Both the position numbers and the translations under genes were made by a program. From Zingiber officinale (lineage: Eukaryota > Streptophyta > Magnoliopsida > Zingiberales > Zingiberaceae), in the NCBI RefSeq assembly GCF_018446385.1, contig NC_056001.1, forward strand, positions 11,774,672 through 11,838,671: a stretch of 64,000 bases of DNA, read 5' to 3'. Shown here piece by piece: positions 11,311 through 22,300 of this stretch (within the stretch, counting starts at the first letter, position 1; every line of letters begins with the position of its first letter). Below the pieces are notes generated by a model. It was given only the letters and a program-made list of their open reading frames with translations, was not told where the DNA came from and did not search any database.

Positions 11311-12236
11311 CTTTTAACCGGACTTCTTAGGCTACCTCTTCTACTTAGGAGCATTAGATACTAATAGAGATAGCACTCCGACATAACCATTACGGGGTAA
11401 TGTCGGTATTGAATTAGACTTCATGCGTATGAGGATAGAGGATGGGGATGGCAATTCTTAGTACATTAATTAGCGTCACAACGAAGCCGATTCCTAAAAT
11501 GCTTCCCTCGACTAAGTTTCCTCAACCAACTCTCTTCTCAAGTTCTCTCTTCTCTTGACTTCTTTCTTGACTTTAGTGCAACAATTCACAACACTCGATC
11601 ATTTAGCTAATTCATCGTGCAAAGTTTCTAGTGCTTAAACTCAATCCCTGTGTTTGATTTCTTTTATCACTTGACGACAACTGTAATATACGACAAATAA
11701 ATAATAAGGTTAAATGGATAAATAACCTTAACGAAATTTTTCAGAATTTTTAGAAATTTTCTGAAAATTTTTTGGAGCTCGTACGACGAGTATGAAGGGA
11801 TGAATCGGTGGGTTCGGAGAAAAACCTGTTTAGGTTACCCCATTTAAGTGAGGAAATATTTTAATATATATATTCTTTTCCTTTTTCTTTCCCCAACCCA
11901 TCGTCGAACCCGTGTCGACCTCCTTCTTCTTTCCTCTCTCTGTTCTCTCGCAGATGACTCGACGCTAAACTCTTTCTTCTTCCTCTCGCTCTGATCTCTC
12001 TCCATCCTCTACCTTCTCATCTCCGGCGATTACCGGCCGTAGGACGCGGGCTGCCACATGAGTTTCTTCATTGTGGATCCCTTGCCGTGTCCATTCTTCT
12101 CGATTTGATCTCGTCGAGGTCACGACTGATCGCTTGCTTCTCGCCAGACCTTTTCTTCTTCCCTCAGCATTGCCGGAGTAGATCTATCCTCGGAGCTTCA
12201 AGGGTGAGCTATCTTGCTCTTTTCTGATTTCCCGCA

Positions 12237-12432
12237 TGTAGGATCGAAAGAATTTAGATATCTCTACAATAGCATGATATTATCCACTTTGAGCCTAGAC
12301 CCTCATGGCTTTGCTCTTGGGCTCTCCCCAAAAGGCCTCATGTCAATGGAGATATCTTTTCTCTAATAAACTCATGATCTTTCCCATGTGTTTTCAATAT
12401 GGGACTATGTTTGCAACCTTGCAACCCCAACA
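12237..12432 (-). repeat. TRIM 3' LTR (left copy)
   Basis: 196 bp, starting TGTAGGATCG and ending CCCCAACA in window orientation. It differs from the right copy at a small number of positions. Confidence 0.9.
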
Positions 12433-12692
12433 ATCCCCCCTCAAACAAAAGACCATAGGCTTCCCACGTCCGATCCTCGACCCACCAGGTCTTCCTGCCC
12501 CTCGGTCCACCCGACCTACTAGGACTTCATTGCCTAGTCGCAACTAGGACTTCCTGCCTGGTGTTTGGTCATCTTGATCTGAACATAGGAGCCCCCACTT
12601 TCTTTGTTCGATGTCAATATTGTACTCACATGGCTCAATCAGACCATAGCTTTTGTGCACAGTCTTCTGGCAGTCCGGGCTCTGATACCAAT

Positions 12693-12889
12693 TGTAGGAT
12701 CGAAAAGAATTTAGATATCTCCACAATAGCATGATATTGTCCACTTTGGGCCTAGACCCTCATGGCTTTGCTCTTGGGCTCTTCCCAAAAGGCTTCATGC
12801 CAATGGAGATATCTTTTCTCTTATAAATCCATGATCTTTTCCATATGTTTTTAATATGGGACTATGTTTGCAACCTTGCAACCCCAACA
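12693..12889 (-). repeat. TRIM 5' LTR (right copy)
   Basis: 197 bp, next to the tRNA-Met primer-binding site. It carries the same TG...CA ends as the left copy. Confidence 0.9.
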
Positions 12890-15268
12890 CCGCAAGCCTC
12901 AGCGTCGAACCTTTCCCCGATTTCTCCTTTTCCTCTGGTGGCGTTGTGCCCTAGCAGGATCTTGAAGGTAAGTGTTTTACCTAGGTTGTGATTTGGGCTT
13001 ATATCTTCCTCTATGCTCACTGTCCCTCCTCTATTCTGCACCCGTGCCATAGGTCTCTTCCTTCAGCTCCGATCAATCATCGCCACACAAAGTTGTGCCC
13101 TAGCAGCGATCTTTGAGTGGGAAGGATTCCAGCATGGAGGGTATATTATGTGGTTTCTTTGATCCAGCAACTCATCTTGTTGCTAGCAGCAACAATCCTT
13201 GCTGTGGATCAACAATCATAGTTGTGAGGTGAAGTAGTGCTCTGTGGTGTTCTTTGTCCACCAGCAAACAACTTTAATCAACAAAAGGGAGGGTTGTGAA
13301 TTAAGGTAAGGTGTAGGGCTTTTGATCTTGCTATAGATCATGGTTTTTTGATTATTCTAGATGGTTGATCATGTGTAGATTTATTTAGGTTTAGATTTTT
13401 AATCTATTGGAATAATTAGGGCTAAGGTAACTAACCCTAATTAACCGTTGGATTTTATTTAGGTATGCAAATGGTTATGTTGATTAGGGTTTTCCCTAAA
13501 TTAGTCTTGGGGATTTTATTTAGCTATTTAATTCTATGAATTTTAGCTAAATAAAAATATATGTATATTGATCGATGCAGGACTTTGATTTGAGACGAGT
13601 GTCTCGACGCCAGATTTAGCTTGATACTACCTTCTATAGAGGCGGGTACTCTTTGACTTGTCTCTTGATAGTATCTTATGATATGTGTAGTATATATATA
13701 TATAACTAGGGGTAATTGGTAGATTTATCATTTCCCTAGTTTTAGCTTATTTGATACCTGTTACATGCTTCTACTGTTAGTTGCTATACATTAGACTTGT
13801 ATGCTCTTATATCCTGCCATATGTATCTATGTTCATAGAGATAGATATATATAGTACTTCTGTATACTGGATTAGTTGTTATACATATTTGATATGTGAT
13901 CTTGGATTCATGTTACTTATATCATTATTATATATGTGTTTACCTTTTCAGCACATATATTATGGATGAGGATATGTTCATGATTGACATGTTGTAGCAT
14001 CATGCACCATCCTGCATGATTGCATGCTGGACGATTGTCCACTCCATTATTGTTGAGCACGTCGCCGGCTACATGGCTTGCACACAACGTGACTACTGCA
14101 TGGGTAGTGGCATAGCACTCAGGATGTGTATGGCAGTTTGCTCTGTCAGGCTCCGTTGATCCGCTCATGAGTAGTGTGACGCAGCATGGTAGCAGGCGGG
14201 GATCCCTCCTCTGGATTGTTTCAGGGAGATGAGAGCATTGCGCTCCCTCACTATGTTTGAGGTAGGAGTAGAGGTGTACTCTGACAACATCCCATCCATT
14301 TGGTCACTCAGGAGCAGTGATGCCAAAGTGCACAGTTGTCATAGCCCTACCCACTCGGTCTCACCATCGCGTGTGAGATGGCTGACTGGTGTCAGGGGTG
14401 ACCATGTCATATTGCATCATATGCACAGATTGCATTTATTGTATCTGATTGTTGCATATTGGATGTTGCATTTTGGTGACTGCATATGATTGACATGCAT
14501 ATAGGATACATTCTTATTTGGTCAGACTAACTTTACCTATTGAATGTTCACAGTTATATGCTCAGATAGAACTTGCTGGTGATTATAGTTTATTTCAATT
14601 TTGCATTGTTTATTATTGTTTCATGAAATTGTATTACATGCCTATTGTTGGTTTCTACAGTTTATTCAGTTATGCATTTTATTATATGGTTTAGAAGACC
14701 GTACTTTAGGTTATTGCTGGTAGTTATATGTTCCTATACATATCTATTGGTTACCTATAAAGTTCATTGAACTCACCCCATTGATATTACCATTTCAAGT
14801 TGAGACCGTCGGGAGATTCCAGTCGCTAGCCCCTTTTATCGTGACGGATTATACTTTTTAGACTTTTAGTTTCTTGTTGAGTTTTGTTGTACTGTGGACT
14901 GTGTGGTTGTATTTGTGGACTTTATGTCAAGCATTTGGGTTTGCTACTCTTGTTTTCCGCTACGGTATTTACATTACGTCATGGAGTTTGTTTTCCTCGT
15001 TGTAGTGGAGTAGGTTATCTGTGATGATTTATATATCGTTGTGTTCTTTTAGTAATATCTGTTGTCAGCCGGAGGTTGCATTATAAAATGCGTGAATTGT
15101 TTTCTTATTCTGTATTGTATTGTTCTGGCCGTGTGGGTCGAGTATATGAATATATGTGTCTCAGGATTCATATTATCACTAGTACAAGGGAGATGTTACC
15201 GGATTTTCATCTGGCGGAAACTCCTCGGGGCATGACAACAACCGTGCACTTACGGATAGTATAATAAA

Positions 15269-15290
15269 TTTTTAACAACGTTGTCGACGA
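15269..15290 (+). other. Worn primer-binding site of the gypsy element
   Basis: The sequence TAACAACGTTGTCGACGATT aligns with the TGGCGCCGTTGCCGGGGATT primer-binding site typical of Athila/Tat elements. Most differences are G-to-A or C-to-T, as expected after methylation-driven decay. Its place between the LTR end and the gag start supports the reading. Confidence 0.45.
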
Positions 15291-16340
15291 TTGTGCGTTT
15301 AACATTAGTTGACGAACACATTGAGCTAGTCTAAACATTGTTTTCTTTTCTACATTTTGATTTTCACTTTTAGTTCTTGTATTTTTCTTATTTTAATTTC
15401 ATCAAATTATTTTCTACACTTCAATTCTGTATTTTTATTTTTATTTTTTATTTTTGATTTTTTTTTTTACTTTTAATATCTGCACTTGTTTTTCCTGTAA
15501 TTTAATTTCTACATTTTGATTTGATTAAATCTTGTTCTTATATGCATAGATCTAACATTGTAAGAGATTTATTACCTCTTAAACTTGAGATCAATAGGAT
15601 TTTACGAAGAAGAAGAAACCTACAGAAGCAACAAGAAGAATAAAAGTGAATAGAAATGGCAAACAACCCTCTCAAAGATTATGCAGCACCTGATGCTCGA
15701 GGACTCCGGTCTAGCAATCACAAGACTATCTATCGAAGCCAACAATTTTAAAATAAAGCTAATAACTATGGTGCAGCAACATCAATTTAGAGGACCGCAC
15801 GAGGATCCTAACCGACACCTAAAAATTTTCTATGAAATATGTGGAACAATAAAGATGAATGGAGTAACAGCGGAAACAGTTAGATTACTCTTATTTGGCT
15901 TTTCTTTAAGAGACAAAGCGAAACTATGGCTTTCTTCAATACTTGCAAATAGCATTACATCATGAGAATTGTGTGAGTAACTATTTCATGATAAGTTTTA
16001 CCCACCTTACCAAATAGCACATATGTGAAATTTAATTGCTAGCTTCAGACTGACATAGAATCACTTTATAAAGCATGAGATATATTTAAAAATATGCTCA
16101 GACTATGTCCACATCATGACTTGAAAAAATGATTAGTGATCCACACATTCTAGAATGGAATGAATTATCATATGAAGGTATCTCTTGACTCTACGGCTGG
16201 GGAACACTTATGAGCAACAGTCTTGATGAAGCCGAAGAAATAATAAAGAGCGGCCCTTAACCAATATGGCGATGATGCTTTAACTCTTATATTAGCAAAA
16301 ATGGACTCCTTAATATAGAAGCTTGAGTCTATGGGAACTA

Positions 16341-16552
16341 GTCCCCAGGGCGTAGCACAGATGGGGAGTGCATGGTTCTGTGGCTGAAAGGTCCAGGGGT
16401 CGATCCCCGGGGTGTCACTGCCTGAGGTTAACGTCTCCGCTATACACTTTCCATCTGTGTACCTGCATTTACCTCCCTCCATATCCGTGGGAACGGCTCT
16501 AGGGGGGCCGCTGATGTGGCGGTTCCACATTTTTTTTTTTTTTTTTTTTTTT
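16341..16552 (+). mobile_element. tRNA-derived SINE with poly-T tail
   Basis: This is a 212-bp insertion inside the gag relic, flanked by a 15-bp duplication AGTCTATGGGAACTA at 16326-16340 and 16553-16567. The head has RNA polymerase III box A (GGCGTAGCACAGATGGGGAG) and box B (GGTCGATCCC). The body ends in a run of more than 20 T, a 3' end known from plant p-SINE/Au-type SINEs. Confidence 0.85.
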
Positions 16553-16715
16553 AGTCTATGGGAACTAACAGGGTGAACGCAGTGGTCGAAGTATGTGAAT
16601 CATGTGGAAGTTCATAACATGCTTAAGAAGCTTGCCCGCTTAGAGCTATTTCTGCTCAATTAGCTCAAATCGAATAATGTGGCGCTATTGACAACTTCAA
16701 CACACGGCAGAATAA

Positions 16716-17983
16716 GGTGGCGTTTGATTTATGGGTTTGGGAATGAGGGAATGGATTCATTCCCAAATCTTGTGTTTGGTTGATGAAAATGGAATCAAAA
16801 TTTTGGAATGAAACCCAAAAATTTGAGTATGGATGAAACCCACCCCCTCCCTTGGGTTTGGATGAAACTCACCTCCACCCTTAAGTTTTGGACAAAAATA
16901 CCCTTAGTATATTTGTTTAATTTTTTTTAATTTCACACTCTCTCCTTGTTCTCTCTCATCATATTTTCTCTCTCCCTATTTTATCATCACACTTTCTCTC
17001 TCAACATACTTTCTCTCTCAACATACTTTCTCTCTCTTCATTCTCTATCATCACACATTATCTATAATTTTCTCTCTATATTCTCTCTCATCATACACTC
17101 TCTCCCCTCATTTTCTCTCTCTTCATTCTCTTCCATCACACTTTCTCTCCCATTACACACTTTCTCCTTATTTTTTCATCATACTTTCTCTCTCATCGTA
17201 CTTTCTCTCTCCTCAATCTCTCTTAGCATACTCTCTCCTCATTTTCTCTCATCACACTTTCTCTCTCATCACTCTCCTTATTATCTCTAATCACAATTTC
17301 TCACTCATCATATTTTCTCTCTCCTCAGTCTCTCATTTTCTCTCATCACACTTTTTCTCTCTTCATTTTTTCCCATTACTCTCTCTCTCAAACCACTTTC
17401 TCTCTCATCATACTTTCTCTCTCCTCACCCTTTCATTTTCTCTCGTAATACTTTCTCTCTCTTCATTTTTTTCAACACATTTTCTCTCTCATCATACTTT
17501 CTCTATCCCTAGTCTTTCATTTTCTCTCATCACACTTTCTCTCTCTTCATTTTTTCCCCATCACTCTATCTCTCTCAACCCACTTTCTCTCTCATCATAC
17601 TTTCTCTCTCCTCACTCTTTCATTTTCTTTTATCATACTTTCTCTCACTTCATTTTTTCCATCACACTTTCTCTCTCCTAATTTTCTCTTATCATACTTT
17701 CTCTCTTTATTTTTTCTCATCACACTCTCTCTCATCATATTTTCTCTCTCATCATTTTCTCTCATCATATGTTTCTCTCACATTCAATTTTCTCTCCCAT
17801 ATAATTTTTTCTCTTATTTTGCTGTAAGGGTAAAAAAAGAAATTTAGGTTCATTCCGATTAAAAATATTTAACTAACCAAACATCATTTTTAAGAATGAT
17901 ACCCAAGCTCATACTCATTCTCATTCCATAATACTATGATACTCATTCCCATTCCGATTCCTAGGAGAGAACCAAACGCCCCC
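16716..17983 (+). mobile_element. Tourist-like (PIF/Harbinger-type) element with a pyrimidine-rich core, copy 1
   Basis: This 1268-bp element is flanked by TAA duplications (16713-16715 and 17984-17986). Terminal inverted repeats begin GGTGGCGTTTGATT on the left and, read inward, GGGGGCGTTTGGTTC on the right. The TAA target and the GGNGGCGTTTGG end fit the Tourist/PIF-Harbinger group. The arms contain repeated GGAATGAG-type motifs. The core, about 16930-17820, is nearly pure pyrimidine on the plus strand: many diverged copies of TCTCTCATCATACTTTC. ORF 16946-17290 is a translation of that repeat. It lies inside the gypsy gag relic. A homologous copy in reverse orientation is at 62012-63286. 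Confidence 0.85.
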
Positions 17984-18255
17984 TAACTCATACTTCAATA
18001 CATATAATCCAGGTTGGAAGAATCATCCAAACTTTTCCTACAAAAAAAACCAAGATGAAGGGAAACCCATTGGGCAATGTCAAAATTATCAATCGGTACA
18101 ATAACAAACCTATCCACCACAACAGCAACAACCTAGCTATCAACCATCTCGAACAGACAAATTGCTTGAGGAGATTAATAACCTTCGCAAAGAATTTTAT
18201 CGTACCAGGAAAAGGATCAGACTGGAAACTAATTCAAATACCTGCATATAAAATA

Positions 18256-19380
18256 AGTAAATGTATGCTATCGGTCAATGTTTCTCGTGTTGAACCTTGA
18301 GGTAAAAGCTGTTTCATATGTTGGACATAAAGGGGTTTCAAATGGGTGAAACTTGAATTTCTGAAATATAAAGAAATTAAACATGAACCTAGATGGCAAT
18401 TTCAGAACTATAAACACAACGTTTCATAAAAGCAAATGCTGACTTAGCATTATTAAGGATGCAGACAGATTACAATGGTTTATAATGGTAAATCATAAAT
18501 GAATGTCCACATCTAACAAAACATATATTTTAAGATTAATGATACTAAGCCACACAAGTAATTCAACACAATCTTTGAGATTCAAACCAATGCCAATCTT
18601 CGGATTCCACTCTAGCTAAAAACCATCTACATCACAGAATGTTAGTGCCAGTAATATGTCCTGCCGTTATATTTACAGTAATATCTTGTGCTAGCCAGAC
18701 TAGAAAACGTATACCAACCTTGCTACATTAGTCCAACTGGTTACTATCATGAACAGAGTGCATACCAACACTCACAATGAAAGAAGTCATATAAGTGTAA
18801 GATTAACCAGTCAATATTAACTTACTGATCCTATCAGTGCAGTTAAGGCTGTATTGTAAAGTAATTACTTGAATAGATTTGCACTATCTCAAAAATGAAG
18901 AATTTAATGATAGACCTAGAAATCTGTAAGTACCCAAATGTCTTCTATAATTGCAACGAAGATAACAACGGTCCACAAATTCCTTGTTATCAATCACAAT
19001 GCAAGAGTGTAGAATTCTTCATCGATAACTTGGTTTGAGTCCCTTAAGGCTTGAGATTCTAGTGATCAAATTGTGGAATCAAACTGATAGATAATGGTGA
19101 GGAAAAGGAGAAACACTAAAAAAACAAAAAAGTAACTGAATCAGAATCACCATTGAGAGCATACATGAGCAGTGCACACTTTAAATTTGACAATAGATCA
19201 AGGATCAGGATGCAGCGGAAGAACTAGTACTCTCCAACCTATAACAAGTAGTATAACTGAGTAACTAAAAAGAAAAGAAAAAGAAAAAAGATTAACACAT
19301 GCAGAAAGGAGACAATTTGACCCTTGAAGAATCTATAATTTTGTTACAAATGTTATCTAACATAAACATGCTGATAAAGT
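18256..19380. other. 3' flank of the NFRKB-like gene, no other gene recognised
   Basis: AT-rich DNA between the gag relic and the NFRKB-like stop codon. The part nearest 19380 should hold the 3' UTR and polyadenylation site of that minus-strand gene, but no single signal stands out. Confidence 0.45.
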
Positions 19381-22300
19381 TTAGTATAATCTATTCTTCA
19401 TAGTAAGGTCATATTGAAGACTAATTGGCCGTTCTTGACCAAATGTTCCATCATCAAAATCATCTGTAGAGTTCTCCTGACATACCAATCTTTCCCTCAA
19501 TGGATTCAACCCTAGACCACCCCAATTATCATGGTCCTTTTTTATAGTGGTGGAATCAATACAAGCATTAGTATTATCTATATTTAGACCAACATCTTCA
19601 GAAGAAACTTCAGCTATTCCCCCAGCTCTGATTGGTGATGTGAGAACATTAAAATTATGTTCATCATCCAACCCAGAGCCGCCAACCAAGGCTGCACTAT
19701 CCACATCATTAACAGGCCCCATGTCTGATTGATCAAGTGAATCTTTTCTTTGTCTTTTCCATTTTTTAGTAGATGAAGTGCCATCATCCTCAAAATCCTC
19801 TTCTTCTCTATCCCTGTGTAAATAAACCCACAATTTTCTTTCGCTATCAAATTGCACACAAGGATCACGTTCATAATGCAACCTATCTAGAGCCCCACTC
19901 ACAACTTGGTTCACTTGTGCATCAGAGATGTTTTCAACAACGTATTGAGAGTCCCTTAATAGGGTACAAACGTCTGCTCTAGTTCCAATTCTACCAGGAA
20001 GTCTGGCTGCTGCATCTCGAACAAGACAAAGAATTGTCACATGTGGTGGTCGATCAGGCTTAAGCATGAAATGATCCCGAGCTTTTGAGGTTGGTTTTCC
20101 ACCGCCCCTTTTTAGTGGAGCAACAATAGATTTTTTCCCATCAGCAGCTGTATAGGAAAAGGCTCTATCTGGAATAGAATACCTTAACAATTCCTCTCTG
20201 TGAAAATATGCTCTTACTTCATCAGAGCTGGGGTTAATAGTGTTCAGACTCTTTTGGGCTCTTAGATCTTTGAACCTTGCTTTCTCATCCACGTTCAAAA
20301 GTAATGAAGCAGGAGGAGGTGGGAGACTTCCAATCTGCTGAAGTGTAATTTGACTACTTTTAAGCCAATTAGCAAAAGAATCAACCAGCTTTACCAGCAT
20401 CTTGTGAGGAATTCCCCATGCATCTGCTAAAGTTTCTTCTTCTCCATTATCATTGTGTGAGGAAGAAGCAATAGGACCTACCCATGACCAACTTTTGTTT
20501 GATTTCTCATATGATACGAAGGGTTTCCAACCCTTTGCCCCCAAAGGTGCCGTCTTAGATGAAAAAATCTTCAGAACTCCTCGGACTAAATCAGTAAGTG
20601 GTTCCTGTGTTTCAAGAATGTATGGATCTCCTGGGTTTAATCTAACTCGATCAACAATCTCTTGAACTGTGAGAGAAAGAAACCCAGTATCCTCTCCAGA
20701 TCCTGTGGAATGTTTGCCCATATTCTCAAATGATTGCAAAATATGTATGTCAGTTGCTATTTGATGTACTTTGTGCTGACCATCTGTAAAAATTTTAGGT
20801 CCACTGTTGTCATGAAGATGGGAGGCTATCCGTGCAGTATCTTCAATAAGAGGAGTAATCATTGCCTTCCTTATAGCTGAAAGAAGATGTACAATAGAGA
20901 ATGAAAACCCTGTGTGAATAGTTGGGGTGATAATGGTAAATGGTTTCTTCTGTGACTTAACTTTAGCTTCGCCATCTCCTGAAACCTTCCCTGATATTAC
21001 CAAATCCGGATTAATGTCATTCAGCATCTCAGTTTCAACATCTATTTTCCTTTTACCCTTCCTGGTACCAACACGGTCATCAACCTGTAGGTTTGGACTG
21101 TCCTGTAGGTGGACAGATTCATCTTGCTCACTCAAGAGGTGAGCATTAACTGTCAGTTTAGATTTCTTAGACAAAGAGTTACAACCTATAAGGGGCATAT
21201 CCGATCTCTCTTGAGCAGCATCAATCCTTGGACCATCAGAAACCTCCATCATGTTCACTAACTTGTTGATTAATTTCTTGCTCCCTCGTGACTTGGGCAT
21301 ACCATGTAAACTCTCCTTATGTTCATCCATCACCCCACCACCATAATCATCAGCATACAAGGATTGCTCTGGAGAATGATGCATATCAGCCATTGCTTTA
21401 TGCCTCTTTTCTGCATTTCTCAGCTTTGCACTTGGGTGCTGTGCCTTTTTTGTAGGTTCTCCATTCTTCCCTTTCACAGCATTTGATTCTGGTGTATGTC
21501 CCCTTTTATTCACATCAGGGAAGCCAGCATAGACTTTGTTATCACCTTTCATGAGCTTGTTTGACTTCCTAGTAGCAATCGGGAACCTATCATCCTCAAC
21601 CTGCTCAGATGAATCAGATTCTGTCTCCTCACTTCCAGATATCATACTGCTGTCTCTCAAATATGTCACACCCTTATTCTCATATTGAGTCTCATTTTTT
21701 TTCATCCTCCCTTGTGATATCCTGGATCTAGAATCCTTCTGAATAGGTGAATTAACCATCTGTACTAAAGAATGTTTATAAGATTTATTTTTTAATTCAT
21801 GACCAGCTCCAGATTTACCAGCCCTGTATTCTTTGCCAATCCTATCTGATTTAGCTGAATGACTCAAGGAAATGGCTTCCTCATGTATCTCATTTAGCTG
21901 CATGGAATCGATTAGCTTGTGTTTTCGGTCACTGCGGGTTGAAGGATACACCCAGACTCTGTCAAAATATTTAGCTTTGGTGTGTTCAGAAGAATCATGA
22001 ATATAAGAAGTTATTTCTTGGCCTGAGTTCCATTTTCCCCCACAACCATGGCTAAAATTGTTATCGATTTCAGGATCTTCATCATTGTGACTGTCTGTAT
22101 CGTATCTTTTTTGTTGTCCTTGTTTCTTTCCTGATATCAGCATATTAGTTCTGGCTACTGCATGGCTATTTCTTGCAGCCCAGTCCCCTTGTGAAGCCAC
22201 AAATTCTTCTTCCCTATCATCATGGTCATTGCTAATATGATCTCTAGTTCTTTTGGATGCTTTCACATCATACCCAGCAAATTTATTCTGTTTTGATCCA

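Larger units (their letters stand above)
12237..12889 (-). mobile_element. TRIM-type miniature LTR retrotransposon, complete
   Basis: This is a complete 653-bp element on the minus strand. Two near-identical LTRs (12237-12432 and 12693-12889) have TG...CA ends. In the minus orientation the 5' LTR is the right copy. It is followed after 2 nt by a primer-binding site TGGTATCAGAGC (12690-12679) complementary to initiator methionine tRNA. A purine tract (GAGGGGGGAT on the minus strand, 12442-12433) precedes the 3' LTR. A perfect CCGCA duplication flanks it at 12232-12236 and 12890-12894. The internal region of about 260 bp has no coding capacity, as expected for TRIMs, so it depends on enzymes from other elements. 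Confidence 0.9.
11682..15237. mobile_element. 3.56-kb solo LTR (probably a Tekay/Del-type gypsy LTR) with 5-bp TSD
   Basis: The segment starts TGTAATATACG and ends GGGGCATGACA, giving TG...CA ends. It is flanked by a perfect 5-bp duplication ACAAC at 11677-11681 and 15238-15242. Removing it rejoins the host LTR sequence. It has no gag/pol coding and no second LTR, so it is a solo LTR. Without the TRIM inside it is about 2.9 kb. The very long LTR and the GGGGCATGACA end suggest the Tekay/Del chromovirus lineage, which is inference. Short ORFs inside are not genes. Confidence 0.8.
9400..15268 (+). mobile_element. Interrupted LTR of an Athila/Tat-like Ty3/gypsy element
   Basis: The LTR precedes the gag relic at 15656. 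Its 5' part (9420-9740) has degenerate ~80-bp repeats around ACCGTGCCATTTTC and CACGACCGTG. A TATA-like TTTATTAAAAGG follows near 9752, then leader DNA to 10255. Continuation is found at 11277-11681 and at 15238-15268. The gaps are filled by inserted DNA (10256-11276 and 11682-15237). Just after 15268 is a worn primer-binding site. The left edge is uncertain. Confidence 0.55.
15656..18255 (+). pseudogene. Athila/Tat-like Ty3/gypsy gag, frameshifted and interrupted
   Basis: An ATG at 15656 opens MANNPLKDYAAPDARG and then shifts frame. The best frame at 15681-15965 reads QHQFRGPHEDPNRHLKIFYE, then KMNGVTAETVRLLLFGFSL and KAKLWLSS, which is the retrotransposon gag core of Athila/Tat elements. 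Similarity continues in shifting frames to about 16320 (CPHHDLEK, then MNYHMKVSLDSTAGEHL). It resumes after two insertions: a SINE at 16341-16552 and a Tourist-like element at 16716-17983. The C-terminal Asn/His-rich part lies at about 17987-18255 (YNNKPIHHNSNN, NHLEQTNCL). No protease, RT or integrase follows, so pol has been deleted. The copy is dead. Confidence 0.7.

Noticed and set aside
12237-12432. Cassandra TRIM with 5S rRNA-like promoter
   Set aside because: The LTR has no 5S box A/box C-like segment; another TRIM family is more likely.
16341-16420. tRNA gene
   Set aside because: Box A and B are present, but the cloverleaf is not complete, and the unit has a SINE body, poly-T end and 15-bp target duplication.
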